This document shows, piece by piece, positions 9,964-25,500 of a stretch of 64,000 bases of DNA. The stretch is taken from positions 434,001 through 498,000 of the forward strand of contig JBAIZL010000028.1 in NCBI GenBank assembly GCA_036971475.1, in the 5' to 3' direction. A program made the translations under genes and the position numbers. The stretch's first letter is position 1, and the number at the start of each line of letters is the position of its first letter. Under the pieces are notes generated by a model. That model was not told the DNA's origin. It ran no database searches and saw nothing but the letters and a program-made list of their open reading frames with translations. The DNA comes from Prosapia bicincta (Eukaryota; Arthropoda; Insecta; Hemiptera; Cercopidae).

Positions 9964-10290
9964 AGCACACGATACAAGCAAAGCTCTTCTCTGTACACAG
10001 AATATCGGTTATCCATAAATCATAATGAAGCCACCATCAACATATCATTTGAGAGATATCTTCAGAGAAGTATCAGTAAATAATAGTACCTAATGCATTC
10101 AATAATGTAAGGCCTAAAAATGTATTACGGAAAGCACACGATACAAGCAAAGCTCTTCTCTGTACACAGAATATCGGTTATCCATAAATCATAATGAAGC
10201 CACCATCAACATATCATTTGAGAGATATCTTCAGAGAAGTATCAGTAAATAATAGTACCTAATGCATTCAATAATGTAAGGCCTAAAAAT
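9573..10290 (+). repeat. Run of consecutive 169-bp monomers
   Basis: Five consecutive monomers starting at 9573, 9742, 9911, 10080 and 10249 carry the 4-bp insertion and mostly the variant GTATTACGGAAAGC. They differ from one another very little. This is a local homogeneous expansion of one monomer type. Confidence 0.8.
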
Positions 10291-12940
10291 GTATTACTGA
10301 AAGCACACGATACAAGCAAAGCTCTTCTCTGTACACAGAATATCGGTTATCCATAAATCATAATGAAGCCTCCATCAACATATCATTTGAGAGATATCTT
10401 CAGAGACGTATCAGTAAATAATAGTAATGCATTCAATAATGTAAGGCCTAAAAATGTATTACTGAAAGCACACGATACAAGCAAAGCTCTTCTCTGTACA
10501 CAGAATATCGGTTATCAATAAATCATGATGAAGCCACCATCAACATATCATTTGAGAGATGTCTTCAGAGACGTATCAGTAAATAATAGTAATGCATTCA
10601 ATAATGTAAGGCCTAAAAATGTATTACTGAAAGCACACGATACCAGCAAAGCTCTTCTCTGTACACAGAATATCGGTTATCCATAAATCATAATGAAGCC
10701 ACCATCAACATATCATTTGAGAGATATCTTCAGAGACGTATCAGTAAATAATAGTAATGCATTCAATAATGTAAGGCCTAAAAATGTATCAGTGAAAGCA
10801 CACGATACAAGCAAAGCTCTTCTCTGTACACAGAATATCGGTTATCCATAAATCATGATGAAGCCACCATCAACATATCATTTGAGAGATATCTTCAGAC
10901 AAGTATCAGTAAATAATAGTACCTAATGCATTCAATAACGTAAGGCCTAAAAATGTATCAGTGAAAGCACACGATACAAGCAAAGCTCTTCTCTGTACAC
11001 AGAATATCGGTTATCCATAAATCATGATGAAGCCACCATCAACATATCATTTGAGAGATATCTTCAGAGAAGTATCAGTAAATAATAGTAATACATTCAA
11101 TAATGTAAGGCCTAAAAATGTATTACGGAAAGCACACGATACAAGCAAAGCTCTTCTCTGTACACAGAATATCGGTTATCCATAAATCATAATGAAGCCA
11201 CCATCAACATATCATTTAAGAGATATCTTCAGAGAAGTATCAGTAAATAATAGTACCTAATGCATTCAATAATGTAAGGCCTAAAAATGTATTAGTGAAT
11301 GCACACGATACAAGCAAAGCTCATCTCTGTTCACAGAATATCGGTTATCCATAAATCATGATGAAGCCACCATCAACATATCATTTGAGAGATATCTTCA
11401 GAGACGTATCAGTAAATAATAGTACCTAATGCATTCAATAATGTAAGGCCTAAAAATGTATCAGTGAATGCACACGATACAAGCAAGGCTCTTCTCTGTA
11501 CACAGAATATCGGTTATCCATATATCATAATGAAGCCACCATCAACATATCATTTGAGAGATATCTTCAGAGACGTATCAGTAAATAATAGTAATGCATT
11601 CAATAATGTAAGGCCTAAAAATGTATCAGTGGAAGCACACGATACAAGCAAAGCTCTTCTCTGTACACAGAATATCGGTTATCCATAAATCATGATGAAG
11701 CCACCATCAACATATCATTTGAGAGATATCTTCAGAGACGTATCAGTAAATAATAGTAATGCATTCAATAATGTAAGGCCTTAAAATGTACCACTGAAAG
11801 CACACGATACGAGCAAAGCTCTTTTCTGTACACAGAATATCGGTTATCCATAAATCATAATGAAGCCACCATCAACATATCCTTTGAGAAATATCTCAGA
11901 GACGTATCAGTAAATAATAGTAATGCATTCAATAATCTAAGGCCTAAAAAGGTATCATTGAAAGCACACGATACGTGCAAAGCTCTTTTCTGTACACAGA
12001 ATATCGGTTATCCATAAATCATAATGAAGCCACCATCAACATATCATTTGAGAAATATCTTCAGAGACGTATCAGTAAATAATAGTAATGCATTCAATAA
12101 TGTAAGGCCTAAAAAGGTATCATTGAAAGCACACGATACGTGCAAAGCTCTTTTCTGTACACAGAATATCGGTTATCCATAAATCATAATGAAGCCACCA
12201 TCAACATATCATTTGAGAAATATCTTCAGAGACGTATCAGTAAATAATAGTACCTAATGCATTCAATAATGTAAGGCCTAAAAATGTATCAGTGAAAGCA
12301 CACGATACAAGCAAAGCTCTTCTCTGTACACAGAATATCGGTTAACCATAAATCATAATGAAGCCACCATCAACATATCATTTGAGAGATATCTTCAGAG
12401 ACGTATCAGTCAATAATAGTAATAAATTCAATAATGTAAGGCCTAAAAATGTATCAGTGAAAGCACGCGATACGAGCAAAGCTCTTTTCTGTACACAGAA
12501 TATCGGTTATCCATAAATCATAATGAAGCCACCATCAACATATCATTTAAGAGATATCTTCAGAGAAGTATCAGTAAATAATAGTACCTAATGCATTCAA
12601 TAATGTAAGGCCTAAAAATGTATTAGTGAATGCACACGATACAAGCAAAGCTCTTCTCTGTACACAGAATATCGGTTATCCATATATCATAATGAAGCCA
12701 CCATCAACATATCATTTGAGAAATATCTTCAGAGACGTATCAGTAAATAATAGTACCTAATGCGTTCAATAATGTAAGGCATAAAAATGTATCAGTGAAA
12801 GCACACGATACAAGCAAAGCTCTTCTCTGTACACAGAATATCGGTTATCCATAAATCATGATGAAGCCACCATCAACATATCATTTGAGAGATATCTTCA
12901 GAGACGTATCAGTAAATAATAGTAATGCATTCAATAATGT

Positions 12941-14860
12941 AAGGCCTTAAAATGTACCACTGAAAGCACACGATACGAGCAAAGCTCTTTTCTGTACACA
13001 GAATATCGGTTATCCATAAATCATAATGAAGCCACCATCAACATATCCTTTGAGAAATATCTCAGAGACGTATCAGTAAATAATAGTAATGCATTCAATA
13101 ATCTAAGGCCTAAAAAGGTATCATTGAAAGCACACGATACGTGCAAAGCTCTTTTCTGTACACAGAATATCGGTTATCCATAAATCATAATGAAGCCACC
13201 ATCAACATATCATTTGAGAAATATCTTCAGAGACGTATCAGTAAATAATAGTAATGCATTCAATAATGTAAGGCCTAAAAAGGTATCATTGAAAGCACAC
13301 GATACGTGCAAAGCTCTTTTCTGTACACAGAATATCGGTTATCCATAAATCATAATGAAGCCACCATCAACATATCATTTGAGAAATATCTTCAGAGACG
13401 TATCAGTAAATAATAGTAATGCATTCAATAATGTAAGGCCTAAAAATGTATCAGTGAAAGCACACGATACGAGCAAAGCTCTTTTCTGTACACAGAATAT
13501 CGGTTATCCATAAATCATAATGAAGCCACCATCAACATATCATTTGAGAAATATCTTCAGAGACGTATCAGTAAATAATAGTAATACATTCAATAATAAA
13601 AGGCCTAAAAATGTATCAGTGAAAGCACACGATACAAGCAAAGCTCTTCTGTGTACACAGAATATCGGTTATCCATAAATCATAATGAAGCCACCATCAA
13701 CATATCCTTTGAGAAATATCTTCAGAGACGTATCAGTAAATAATAGTAATGCATTCAATAATGTAAGGCCTAAAAAGGTATCATTGAAAGCACACGATAC
13801 GTGCAAAGCTCTTTTCTGTACACAGAATATCGGTTATCCATAAATCATAATGAAGCCACCATCAACATATCATTTGAGAGATATCTTCAGAGACGTATCA
13901 GTAAATAATAGTAATACATTCAATAATGTAAGGCCTAAAAATGTATCAATGAAAGCACACATTACAAGCAAAGAACTTCTCTGTACACAGAATATCGGAT
14001 ATCCATAAATCATAATGAAGCCACCATCAACATATCATTTGAGAGATATCTTCAGAGACGTATCAGTAAATAATAGTAATGCATTCAATAATGTAAGGCC
14101 TAAAAATGTATCAGTGAAAGCACACGATACGAGCAAAGCTCTTTTCTGTACACAGAATATCGGTTATCCATAAATCATAATGAAGCCACCATCAACATAT
14201 CATTTGAGAAATATCTTCAGAGACGTATCAGTAAATAATAGTAATGCATTCAATAATGTAAGGCCTAAAAGTGTACCACTGAAAGCACACGATACGAGCA
14301 AAGCTCTTTTCTGTACACAGAATATCGGTTATCCATAAATCATAATGAAGCCACCATCAACATATCCTTTCAGAAATATCTTCAGAGACGTATCAGTAAA
14401 TAATAGTAATGCATTCAATAATGTAAGGCCTAAAAAGGTATCATTGAAAGCACACGATACGTGCAAAGCTCTTTTCTGTACACAGAATATCGGTTATCCA
14501 TAAATCATGATGAAGCCACCATCAACATATCATTTGAGAGATATCTTCAGAGACGTATCAGTAAATAATAGTACCTAATGCATTCAATAATGTAAGGCCT
14601 AAAAAGGTATCATTGAAAGCACACGATACAAGTAAAGCTCTTCTCTGTACACAGAATATCGGTTATCCATAAATCATAATGAAGCCACCATCAACATATC
14701 ATTTGAGAAATATCTTCAGAGACGTATCAGTAAATAATAGTAATACATTCAATAATAAAAGGCCTAAAAATGTATCAGTGAAAGCACACGATACAAGCAA
14801 AGCTCTTCTGTGTACACAGAATATCGGTTATCCATAAATCATAATGAAGCCACCATCTAC
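12941..14860 (+). repeat. Segment duplicated 4814 bp downstream (copy 1)
   Basis: This segment is matched by 17755-19510. AAGGCCTTAAAATG occurs at 12941 and 17755, and ATTACAAGCA at 13961 and 18775, both 4814 bp apart. The rarer ACCATCTAC marker (14852 and 19501) is 4649 bp apart, so the second copy has lost one 165-bp monomer near its end. Confidence 0.8.
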
Positions 14861-14946
14861 ATATCCTTTGAGAAATATCTTCAGAGACGTATCAGTAAAT
14901 AATAGTACCTAATGCATTCAATAATGTAAGGCCTAAAAATGTATCA

Positions 14947-17443
14947 GTGAATGCACACGATACAAGCAAGGCTCTTCTCTGTACACAGAATATCGGTTAT
15001 CCATATATCATAATGAAGCCACCATCAACATATCATTTGAGAGATATCTTCAGAGACGTATCAGTAAATAATAGTAATGCATTCAATAATGTAAGGCCTA
15101 AAAATGTATCAGTGGAAGCACACGATACAAGCAAAGCTCTTCTCTGTACACAGAATATCGGTTATCCATAAATCATGATGAAGCCACCATCAACATATCA
15201 TTTGAGAGATATCTTCAGAGACGTATCAGTAAATAATAGTAATGCATTCAATAATGTAAGGCCTTAAAATGTACCACTGAAAGCACACGATACGAGCAAA
15301 GCTCTTTTCTGTACACAGAATATCGGTTATCCATAAATCATAATGAAGCCACCATCAACATATCCTTTGAGAAATATCTCAGAGACGTATCAGTAAATAA
15401 TAGTAATGCATTCAATAATCTAAGGCCTAAAAAGGTATCATTGAAAGCACACGATACGTGCAAAGCTCTTTTCTGTACACAGAATATCGGTTATCCATAA
15501 ATCATAATGAAGCCACCATCAACATATCATTTGAGAAATATCTTCAGAGACGTATCAGTAAATAATAGTAATGCATTCAATAATGTAAGGCCTAAAAAGG
15601 TATCATTGAAAGCACACGATACGTGCAAAGCTCTTTTCTGTACACAGAATATCGGTTATCCATAAATCATAATGAAGCCACCATCAACATATCATTTGAG
15701 AAATATCTTCAGAGACGTATCAGTAAATAATAGTACCTAATGCATTCAATAATGTAAGGCCTAAAAATGTATCAGTGAAAGCACACGATACAAGCAAAGC
15801 TCTTCTCTGTACACAGAATATCGGTTAACCATAAATCATAATGAAGCCACCATCAACATATCATTTGAGGGATATCTTCAGAGACGTATCAGTAAATAAT
15901 AGTAATACATTCAATAATGTAAGGCCTAAAAATGTATCAGTGAAAGCACGCGATACGAGCAAAGCTCTTTTCTGTACACAGAATATCGGTTATCCATAAA
16001 TCATAATGAAGCCACCATCAACATATCATTTAAGAGATATCTTCAGAGAAGTATCAGTAAATAATAGTACCTAATGCATTCAATAATGTAAGGCCTAAAA
16101 ATGTATTAGTGAATGCACACGATACAAGCAAAGCTCTTCTCTGTTCACAGAATATCGGTTATCCATAAATCATGATGAAGCCACCATCAACATATCATTT
16201 GAGAGATATCTTCAGAGACGTATCAGTAAATAATAGTACCTAATGCATTCAATAATGTAAGGCCTAAAAATGTATCAGTGAATGCACACGATACAAGCAA
16301 GGCTCTTCTCTGTACACAGAATATCGGTTATCCATAAATCATAATGAAGCCACCATCAACATATCATTTGAGAGATATCTTCAGAGACGTATCAGTAAAT
16401 AATAGTAATGCATTCAATAATGTAAGGCCTTAAAATGTACCACTGAAAGCACACGATACGAGCAAAGCTCTTTTCTGTACACAGAATATCGGTTATCCAT
16501 AAATCATAATGAAGCCACCATCAACATATCCTTTGAGAAATATCTCAGAGACGTATCAGTAAATAATAGTAATGCATTCAATAATCTAAGGCCTAAAAAG
16601 GTATCATTGAAAGCACACGATACGTGCAAAGCTCTTTTCTGTACACAGAATATCGGTTATCCATAAATCATAATGAAGCCACCATCAACATATCATTTGA
16701 GAAATATCTTCAGAGACGTATCAGTAAATAATAGTAATGCATTCAATAATGTAAGGCCTAAAAAGGTATCATTGAAAGCACACGATACGTGCAAAGCTCT
16801 TTTCTGTACACAGAATATCGGTTATCCATAAATCATAATGAAGCCACCATCAACATATCATTTGAGAAATATCTTCAGAGACGTATCAGTAAATAATAGT
16901 ACCTAATGCATTCAATAATGTAAGGCCTAAAAATGTATCAGTGAAAGCACACGATACAAGCAAAGCTCTTCTCTGTACACAGAATATCGGTTAACCATAA
17001 ATCATAATGAAGCCACCATCAACATATCATTTGAGGGATATCTTCAGAGACGTATCAGTAAATAATAGTAATACATTCAATAATGTAAGGCCTAAAAATG
17101 TATCAGTGAAAGCACGCGATACGAGCAAAGCTCTTTTCTGTACACAGAATATCGGTTATCCATAAATCATAATGAAGCCACCATCAACATATCATTTAAG
17201 AGATATCTTCAGAGAAGTATCAGTAAATAATAGTACCTAATGCATTCAATAATGTAAGGCCTAAAAATGTATTAGTGAATGCACACGATACAAGCAAAGC
17301 TCTTCTCTGTTCACAGAATATCGGTTATCCATAAATCATGATGAAGCCACCATCAACATATCATTTGAGAGATATCTTCAGAGACGTATCAGTAAATAAT
17401 AGTACCTAATGCATTCAATAATGTAAGGCCTAAAAATGTATCA
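14947..17443 (+). repeat. 7-mer (1166 bp) and 8-mer (1331 bp) HOR copies
   Basis: The marker CTGTTCACAG recurs at 16141 and 17307, and TCGGTTAACC at 15821 and 16987, both 1166 bp apart. The marker GTGAATGCACACGATAC recurs at 14947, 16278 and 17444, giving spacings of 1331 and 1166. The longer form has one additional monomer in which ATAAATC is ATATATC, removing the usual stop. Related blocks start at 11464 and 22071. Confidence 0.8.
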
Positions 17444-17754
17444 GTGAATGCACACGATACAAGCAAGGCTCTTCTCTGTACACAGAATATCGGTTATCCA
17501 TATATCATAATGAAGCCACCATCAACATATCATTTGAGAGATATCTTCAGAGACGTATCAGTAAATAATAGTAATGCATTCAATAATGTAAGGCCTAAAA
17601 ATGTATCAGTGGAAGCACACGATACAAGCAAAGCTCTTCTCTGTACACAGAATATCGGTTATCCATAAATCATGATGAAGCCACCATCAACATATCATTT
17701 GAGAGATATCTTCAGAGACGTATCAGTAAATAATAGTAATGCATTCAATAATGT

Positions 17755-19510
17755 AAGGCCTTAAAATGTACCACTGAAAGCACACGATACGAGCAAAGCT
17801 CTTTTCTGTACACAGAATATCGGTTATCCATAAATCATAATGAAGCCACCATCAACATATCCTTTGAGAAATATCTCAGAGACGTATCAGTAAATAATAG
17901 TAATGCATTCAATAATCTAAGGCCTAAAAAGGTATCATTGAAAGCACACGATACGTGCAAAGCTCTTTTCTGTACACAGAATATCGGTTATCCATAAATC
18001 ATAATGAAGCCACCATCAACATATCATTTGAGAAATATCTTCAGAGACGTATCAGTAAATAATAGTAATGCATTCAATAATGTAAGGCCTAAAAAGGTAT
18101 CATTGAAAGCACACGATACGTGCAAAGCTCTTTTCTGTACACAGAATATCGGTTATCCATAAATCATAATGAAGCCACCATCAACATATCATTTGAGAAA
18201 TATCTTCAGAGACGTATCAGTAAATAATAGTAATGCATTCAATAATGTAAGGCCTAAAAATGTATCAGTGAAAGCACACGATACGAGCAAAGCTCTTTTC
18301 TGTACACAGAATATCGGTTATCCATAAATCATAATGAAGCCACCATCAACATATCATTTGAGAAATATCTTCAGAGACGTATCAGTAAATAATAGTAATA
18401 CATTCAATAATAAAAGGCCTAAAAATGTATCAGTGAAAGCACACGATACAAGCAAAGCTCTTCTGTGTACACAGAATATCGGTTATCCATAAATCATAAT
18501 GAAGCCACCATCAACATATCCTTTGAGAAATATCTTCAGAGACGTATCAGTAAATAATAGTAATGCATTCAATAATGTAAGGCCTAAAAAGGTATCATTG
18601 AAAGCACACGATACGTGCAAAGCTCTTTTCTGTACACAGAATATCGGTTATCCATAAATCATAATGAAGCCACCATCAACATATCATTTGAGAGATATCT
18701 TCAGAGACGTATCAGTAAATAATAGTAATACATTCAATAATGTAAGGCCTAAAAATGTATCAGTGAAAGCACACATTACAAGCAAAGCTCTTCTCTGTAC
18801 ACAGAATATCGGATATCCATAAATCATAATGAAGCCACCATCAACATATCATTTGAGAGATATCTTCAGACACTTATCAGTAAATAATAGTAATGCATTC
18901 AATAATGTAAGGCCTAAAAATGTATCAGTGAAAGCACACGATACGAGCAAAGCTCTTTTCTGTACACAGAATATCGGTTATCCATAAATCATAATGAAGC
19001 CACCATCAACATATCATTTGAGAAATATCTTCAGAGACGTATCAGTAAATAATAGTAATGCATTCAATAATGTAAGGCCTAAAAGTGTACCACTGAAAGC
19101 ACACGATACGAGCAAAGCTCTTTTCTGTACACAGAATATCGGTTATCCATAAATCATAATGAAGCCACCATCAACATATCCTTTCAGAAATATCTTCAGA
19201 GACGTATCAGTAAATAATAGTAATGCATTCAATAATGTAAGGCCTAAAAAGGTATCATTGAAAGCACACGATACGTGCAAAGCTCTTTTCTGTACACAGA
19301 ATATCGGTTATCCATAAATCATGATGAAGCCACCATCAACATATCATTTGAGATATATCTTCAGAGACGTATCAGTAAATAATAGTACCTAATGCATTCA
19401 ATAATGTAAGGCCTAAAAAGGTATCATTGAAAGCACACGATACAAGTAAAGCTCTTCTGTGTACACAGAATATCGGTTATCCATAAATCATAATGAAGCC
19501 ACCATCTACA
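17755..19510 (+). repeat. Segment duplicated from 12941-14860 (copy 2)
   Basis: This is the second copy of the block at offset 4814 (29 monomers). It shares the order AATAATAAAAGG, CTTCTGTGTAC, CACATTACAAGC, CCTTTCAGAAAT with copy 1. It carries private changes, such as GACACTTATCAG near 18869, and lacks one monomer near the end. Confidence 0.8.
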
Positions 19511-22500
19511 TATCCTTTGAGAAATATCTTCAGAGACGTATCAGTAAATAATAGTAATGCATTCAATAATGTAAGGCCTAAAAATGTATCAGTGAAAGCA
19601 CACGATACGTGCAAAGCTCTTCTCTGTACACAGAATATCGGTTATCCATAAATCATAATGAAGCCACCATCAACATATCATTTGAGAGATATCTTCAGAG
19701 ACGTATCAGTAAATAATAGTAATCCATTCAATAATGTAAGGCCTAAAAATTTATCAGTGAAAGCACACGATACGAGCAAAGCTCTTTTCTGTACACAGAA
19801 TATCGGTTATCCATAAATCATAATGAAGCCACCATCAACATATCATTTGAGAAATATCTTCAGAGACGTATCAGTAAATAATAGTAATGCATTCAATAAT
19901 GTAAGGCCTAAAAATGTACCACTGAAAGCACACGATACGAGCAAAGCTCTTTTCTGTACACAGAATATCGGTTATCCATAAATCATAATGAAGCCACCAT
20001 CAACATATCCTTTGAGAAATATCTTCAGAGACGTATCAGTAAATAATAGTAATGCATTCAATAATGTAAGGCCTAAAAAGGTATCATTGAAAGCACACGA
20101 TACGTGCAAAGCTCTTTTCTGTACACAGAATATCGGTTATCCATAAATCATAATGAAGCCACCATCAACATATCATTTGAGAGATATCTTCAGAGACGTA
20201 TCAGTAAATAATAGTAATACATTCAATAATGTAAGGCCTAAAAATGTATTAGTGAATGCACACGATACAAGCAAAGCCCTTCTCTGTTCACAGAATATCG
20301 GTTATCCATAAATCATGATGAAGCCACCATCAACATATCATTTGAGAGATATCTTCAGTGACGTATCAGTAAATAATAGTAATGCATTCAATAATGTAAG
20401 GCCTAAAAGTGTACCACTGAAAGCACACGATACGAGCAAAGCTCTTTTCTGTACACAGAATATCGGTTATCCATAAATCATAATGAAGCCACCATCAACA
20501 TATCCTTTCAGAAATATCTTCAGAGACGTATCAGTAAATAATAGTAATGCATTCAATAATGTAAGGCCTAAAAAGGTATCATTGAAAGCACACGATACGT
20601 GCAAAGCTCTTTTCTGTACACAGAATATCGGTTATCCATAAATCATAATGAAGCCACCATCAACATATCATTTGAGAAATATCTTCAGAGACGTATCAGT
20701 AAATAATAGTAATACATTCAATAATGTAAGGCCTAAAAATGTATCAGTGAAAGCACACGATACAAGTAAAGCTCTTCTGTGTACACAGAATATCGGTTAT
20801 CCATAAATCATAATGAAGCCACCATCAACATATCCTTTGAGAAATATCTTCAGAGACGTATCAGTAAATAATAGTAATGCATTCAATAATGTAAGGCCTA
20901 AAAATGTATCAGTGAAAGCCCACGATACGTGCAAAGCTCTTCTCTGTACACAGAATATCGGTTATCCATAAATCATAATGAAGCCACCATCAACAGATCA
21001 TTTGAGAGATATCTTCAGAGACGTATCAGTAAATAATAGTAATCCATTCAATAATGTAAGGCCTAAAAATGTATCAGTGAAAGCACACGATACCTGCAAA
21101 GCTCTTCTCTGTACACAGAATATCGGTTATCCATAAATCATAATGAAGCCACCATCAACATATCATTTGAGAGATATCTTCAGAGACGTATCAGTAAATA
21201 ATAGTAATGCATTCAATAATGTAAGGCCTAAAAATGTATCAGTGAATGCACACGATACAAGCAAGGCTCTTCTCTGTACACAGAATATCGGTTATCCATA
21301 TATCATAATGAAGCCACCATCAACATATCATTTGAGAGATATCTTCAGAGACGTATCAGTAAATAATAGTAATCCATTCAATAATGTAAGGCCTAAAAAT
21401 TTATCAGTGAAAGCACACGATACGAGCAAAGCTCTTTTCTGTACACAGAATATCGGTTATCCATAAATCATAATGAAGCCACCATCAACATATCATTTGA
21501 GAAATATCTTCAGAGACGTATCAGTAAATAATAGTAATGCATTCAATAATGTAAGGCCTAAAAATGTACCACTGAAAGCACACGATACGAGCAAAGCTCT
21601 TTTCTGTACACAGAATATCGGTTATCCATAAATCATAATGAAGCCACTATCAACATATCCTTTGAGAAATATCCTCAGAGACGTATCAGTAAATAATAGT
21701 AATGCATTCAATAATGTAAGGCCTAAAAAGGTATCATTGAAAGCACACGATACGTGCAAAACTCTTTTCTGTACACAGAATATCGGTTATCCATAAATCA
21801 TAATGAAGCCACCATCAACATATCATTTGAGAGATATCTTCAGAGACGTATCAGTAAATAATAGTAATACATTCAATAATGTAAGGCCTAAAAATGTATT
21901 AGTGAATGCACACGATACAAGCAAAGCTCTTCTCTGTTCACAGAATATCGGTTATCCATAAATCATGATGAAGCCACCATCAACATATCATTTGAGAGAT
22001 ATCTTCAGAGACGTATCAGTAAATAATAGTACCTAATGCATTCAATAATGTAAGGCCTAAAAATGTATCAGTGAATGCACACGATACAAGCAAGGCTCTT
22101 CTCTGTACACAGAATATCGGTTATCCATATATCATAATGAAGCCACCATCAACATATCATTTGAGAGATATCTTCAGAGACGTATCAGTAAATAATAGTA
22201 ATGCATTCAATAATGTAAGGCCTAAAAATGTATCAGTGGAAGCACACGATACAAGCAAAGCTCTTCTCTGTACACAGAATATCGGTTATCCATAAATCAT
22301 GATGAAGCCACCATCAACATATCATTTGAGAGATATCTTCAGAGACGTATCAGTAAATAATAGTAATGCATTCAATAATGTAAGGCCTTAAAATGTACCA
22401 CTGAAAGCACACGATACGAGCAAAGCTCTTTTCTGTACACAGAATATCGGTTATCCATAAATCATAATGAAGCCACCATCAACATAATCTTTGAGAAATA

Positions 22501-25500
22501 TCTCAGAGACGTATCAGTAAATAATAGTAATGCATTCAATAATCTAAGGCCTAAAAAGGTATCATTGAAAGCACACGATACGTGCAAAGCTCTTTTCTGT
22601 ACACAGAATATCGGTTATCCATAAATCATAATGAAGCCACCATCAACATATCATTTGAGAGATATCTTCAGAGACGTATCAGTAAATAATAGTAATGCAT
22701 TCAATAATGTAAGGCCTAAAAATGTATCAGTGAAAGCACACGATACGAGCAAAGCTCTTTTCTGTACACAGAATATCGGTTATCCATAAATCATAATGAA
22801 GCCACCATCAACATATCATTTGAGAAATATCTTCAGAGACGTATCAGTAAATAATAGTAATGCATTCAATAATGTAAGGCCTAAAAGTGTACCACTGAAA
22901 GCACACGATACGAGCAAAGCTCTTTTCTGAACACAGAATATCGGTTATCCATAAATCATAATGAAGCCACCATCAACATATCCTTTCAGAAATATCTTCA
23001 GAGACGTATCAGTAAATAATAGTAATGCATTCAATAATGTAAGGCCTAAAAAGGTATCATTGAAAGCACACGATACGTGCAAAGCTCTTTTCTGTACACA
23101 GAATATCGGTTATCCATAAATCATGATGAAGCCACCATCAACATATCATTTGAGAGATATCTTCAGAGACGTATCAGTAAATAATAGTACCTAATGCATT
23201 CAATAATGTAAGGCCTAAAAAGGTATCATTGAAAGCACACGATACAAGTAAAGCTCTTCTGTGTACACAGAATATCGGTTATCCATAAATCATAATGAAG
23301 CCACCATCAACATAATCTTTGAGAAATATCTCAGAGACGTATCAGTAAATAATAGTAATGCATTCAATAATGTAAGGCCTAAAAATGTATCAGTGAAAGC
23401 ACACGATACGAGCAAAGCTCTTCTCTGTACGCAGAATATCGGTTAACCATAAATCATAATGAAGCCACCATCAACATATCATTTGAGAGATATCTTCAGA
23501 GACGTATCAGTAAATAATAGTAATACATTCAATAATGTAAGGCCTAAAAATGTATCAGTGAAAGCACGCGATACGAGCAAAGCTCTTTTCTGTACACAGA
23601 ATATCGGTTATCCATAAATCGTAATGAAGCCACCATCAACATATCCTTTCAGAAATATCTTCAGAGACGTATCAGTAAATAATAGTAATACATTCAATAA
23701 TGTAAGGCCTAAAAATGTATCAGTGAAAGCACACGATACGAGCAAAGCTCTTTTCTGTACACAGAATATCGGTTATCCATAAATCCTAATGAAGCCACCA
23801 TCAACATATCATTTGAGAGATATCTTCAGAGACGTATCAGTAAATAATAGTAATTCATTCAATAATGTAAGGCCTAAAAATGTATCAGTGAAAGCACACG
23901 ATACGAGCAAAGCTCTTTTCTGTACACAGAATATCGGTTATCCATAAATCATAATGAAGCCACCATCAACATATCATTTGAGAAATATCTTCAGAGACGT
24001 ATCAGTAAATAATAGTAATACATTCAATAATGTAAGGCCTAAAAATGTATCAGTGAAAGCACACATTACAAGCAAAGCTCTTCTCTGTACACAGAATATC
24101 GATTATCCATAAATCATAATGAAGCCACCATCAACATATCATTTGAGAGATATCTTCAGAGACGTATCAGTAAATAATAGTAATGCATTCAATAATGTAA
24201 GGCCTAAAAATGTATCAGTGAAAGCACACGATACGAGCAAAGCTCTTTTCTGTACACAGAATATCGGTTATCCATAAATCATAATGAAGCCACCATCAAC
24301 ATATCATTTGAGAAATATCTTCAGAGACGTATCAGTAAATAATAGTAATACATTCAATAATGTAAGGCCTAAAAATGTATCAGTGAAAGCACACGATACG
24401 AGCAAAGCTCTTTTCTGTACACAGAATATCGGTTATCCATAAATCATAATGAAGCCACCATCAACATATCATTTGAGAAATATCTTCAGAGACGTATCAG
24501 TAAATAATAGTAATATATTCAATAATGTAAGGCCTAAAAATGTATCAGTGAAAGCACACGATACGAGCAAAGCTCTTTTCTGTACACAGAATATCGGTTA
24601 TCCATAAATCATAATGAAGCCACCATCAACATATCATTTGAGAAATATCTTCAGAGACGTATCAGTAAATAATAGTAATACATTCAATAATAAAAGGCAT
24701 AAAAATGTATCAGTGAAAGCACACGATACAAGCAAAGCTCTTCTGTGTACACAGAATATCGGTTATCCATAAATCATAATGAAGCCACCATCAACATATC
24801 CTTTGAGAAATATCTTCAGAGACGTATCAGTAAATAATAGTAATGCATTCAATAATGTAAGGCCTAAAAAGGTATCATTGAAAGCACACGATACGTGCAA
24901 AGCTCTTTTCTGTACACAGAATATCGGTTATCCATAAATCATAATGAAGCCACCATCAACATATCATTTGAGAGATATCTTCAGAGACGTATCAGTAAAT
25001 AATAGTAATACATTCAATAATGTAAGGCCTAAAAATGTATCAGTGAAAGCACACATTACAAGCAAAGCTCTTCTCTGTACACAGAATATCGGATATCCAT
25101 AAATCATAATGAAGCCACCATCAACATATCATTTGAGAGATATCTTCAGAGACGTATCAGTAAATAATAGTAATGCATTCAATAATGTAAGGCCTAAAAA
25201 TGTATCAGTGAAAGCACACGATACGAGCAAAGCTCTTTTCTGTACACAGAATATCGGTTATCCATAAATCATAATGAAGCCACCATCAACATATCATTTG
25301 AGAAATATCTTCAGAGACGTATCAGTAAATAATAGTAATGCATTCAATAATGTAAGGCCTAAAAGTGTACCACTGAAAGCACACGATACGAGCAAAGCTC
25401 TTTTCTGAACACAGAATATCGGTTATCCATAAATCATAATGAAGCCACCATCAACATATCCTTTCAGAAATATCTTCAGAGACGTATCAGTAAATAATAG

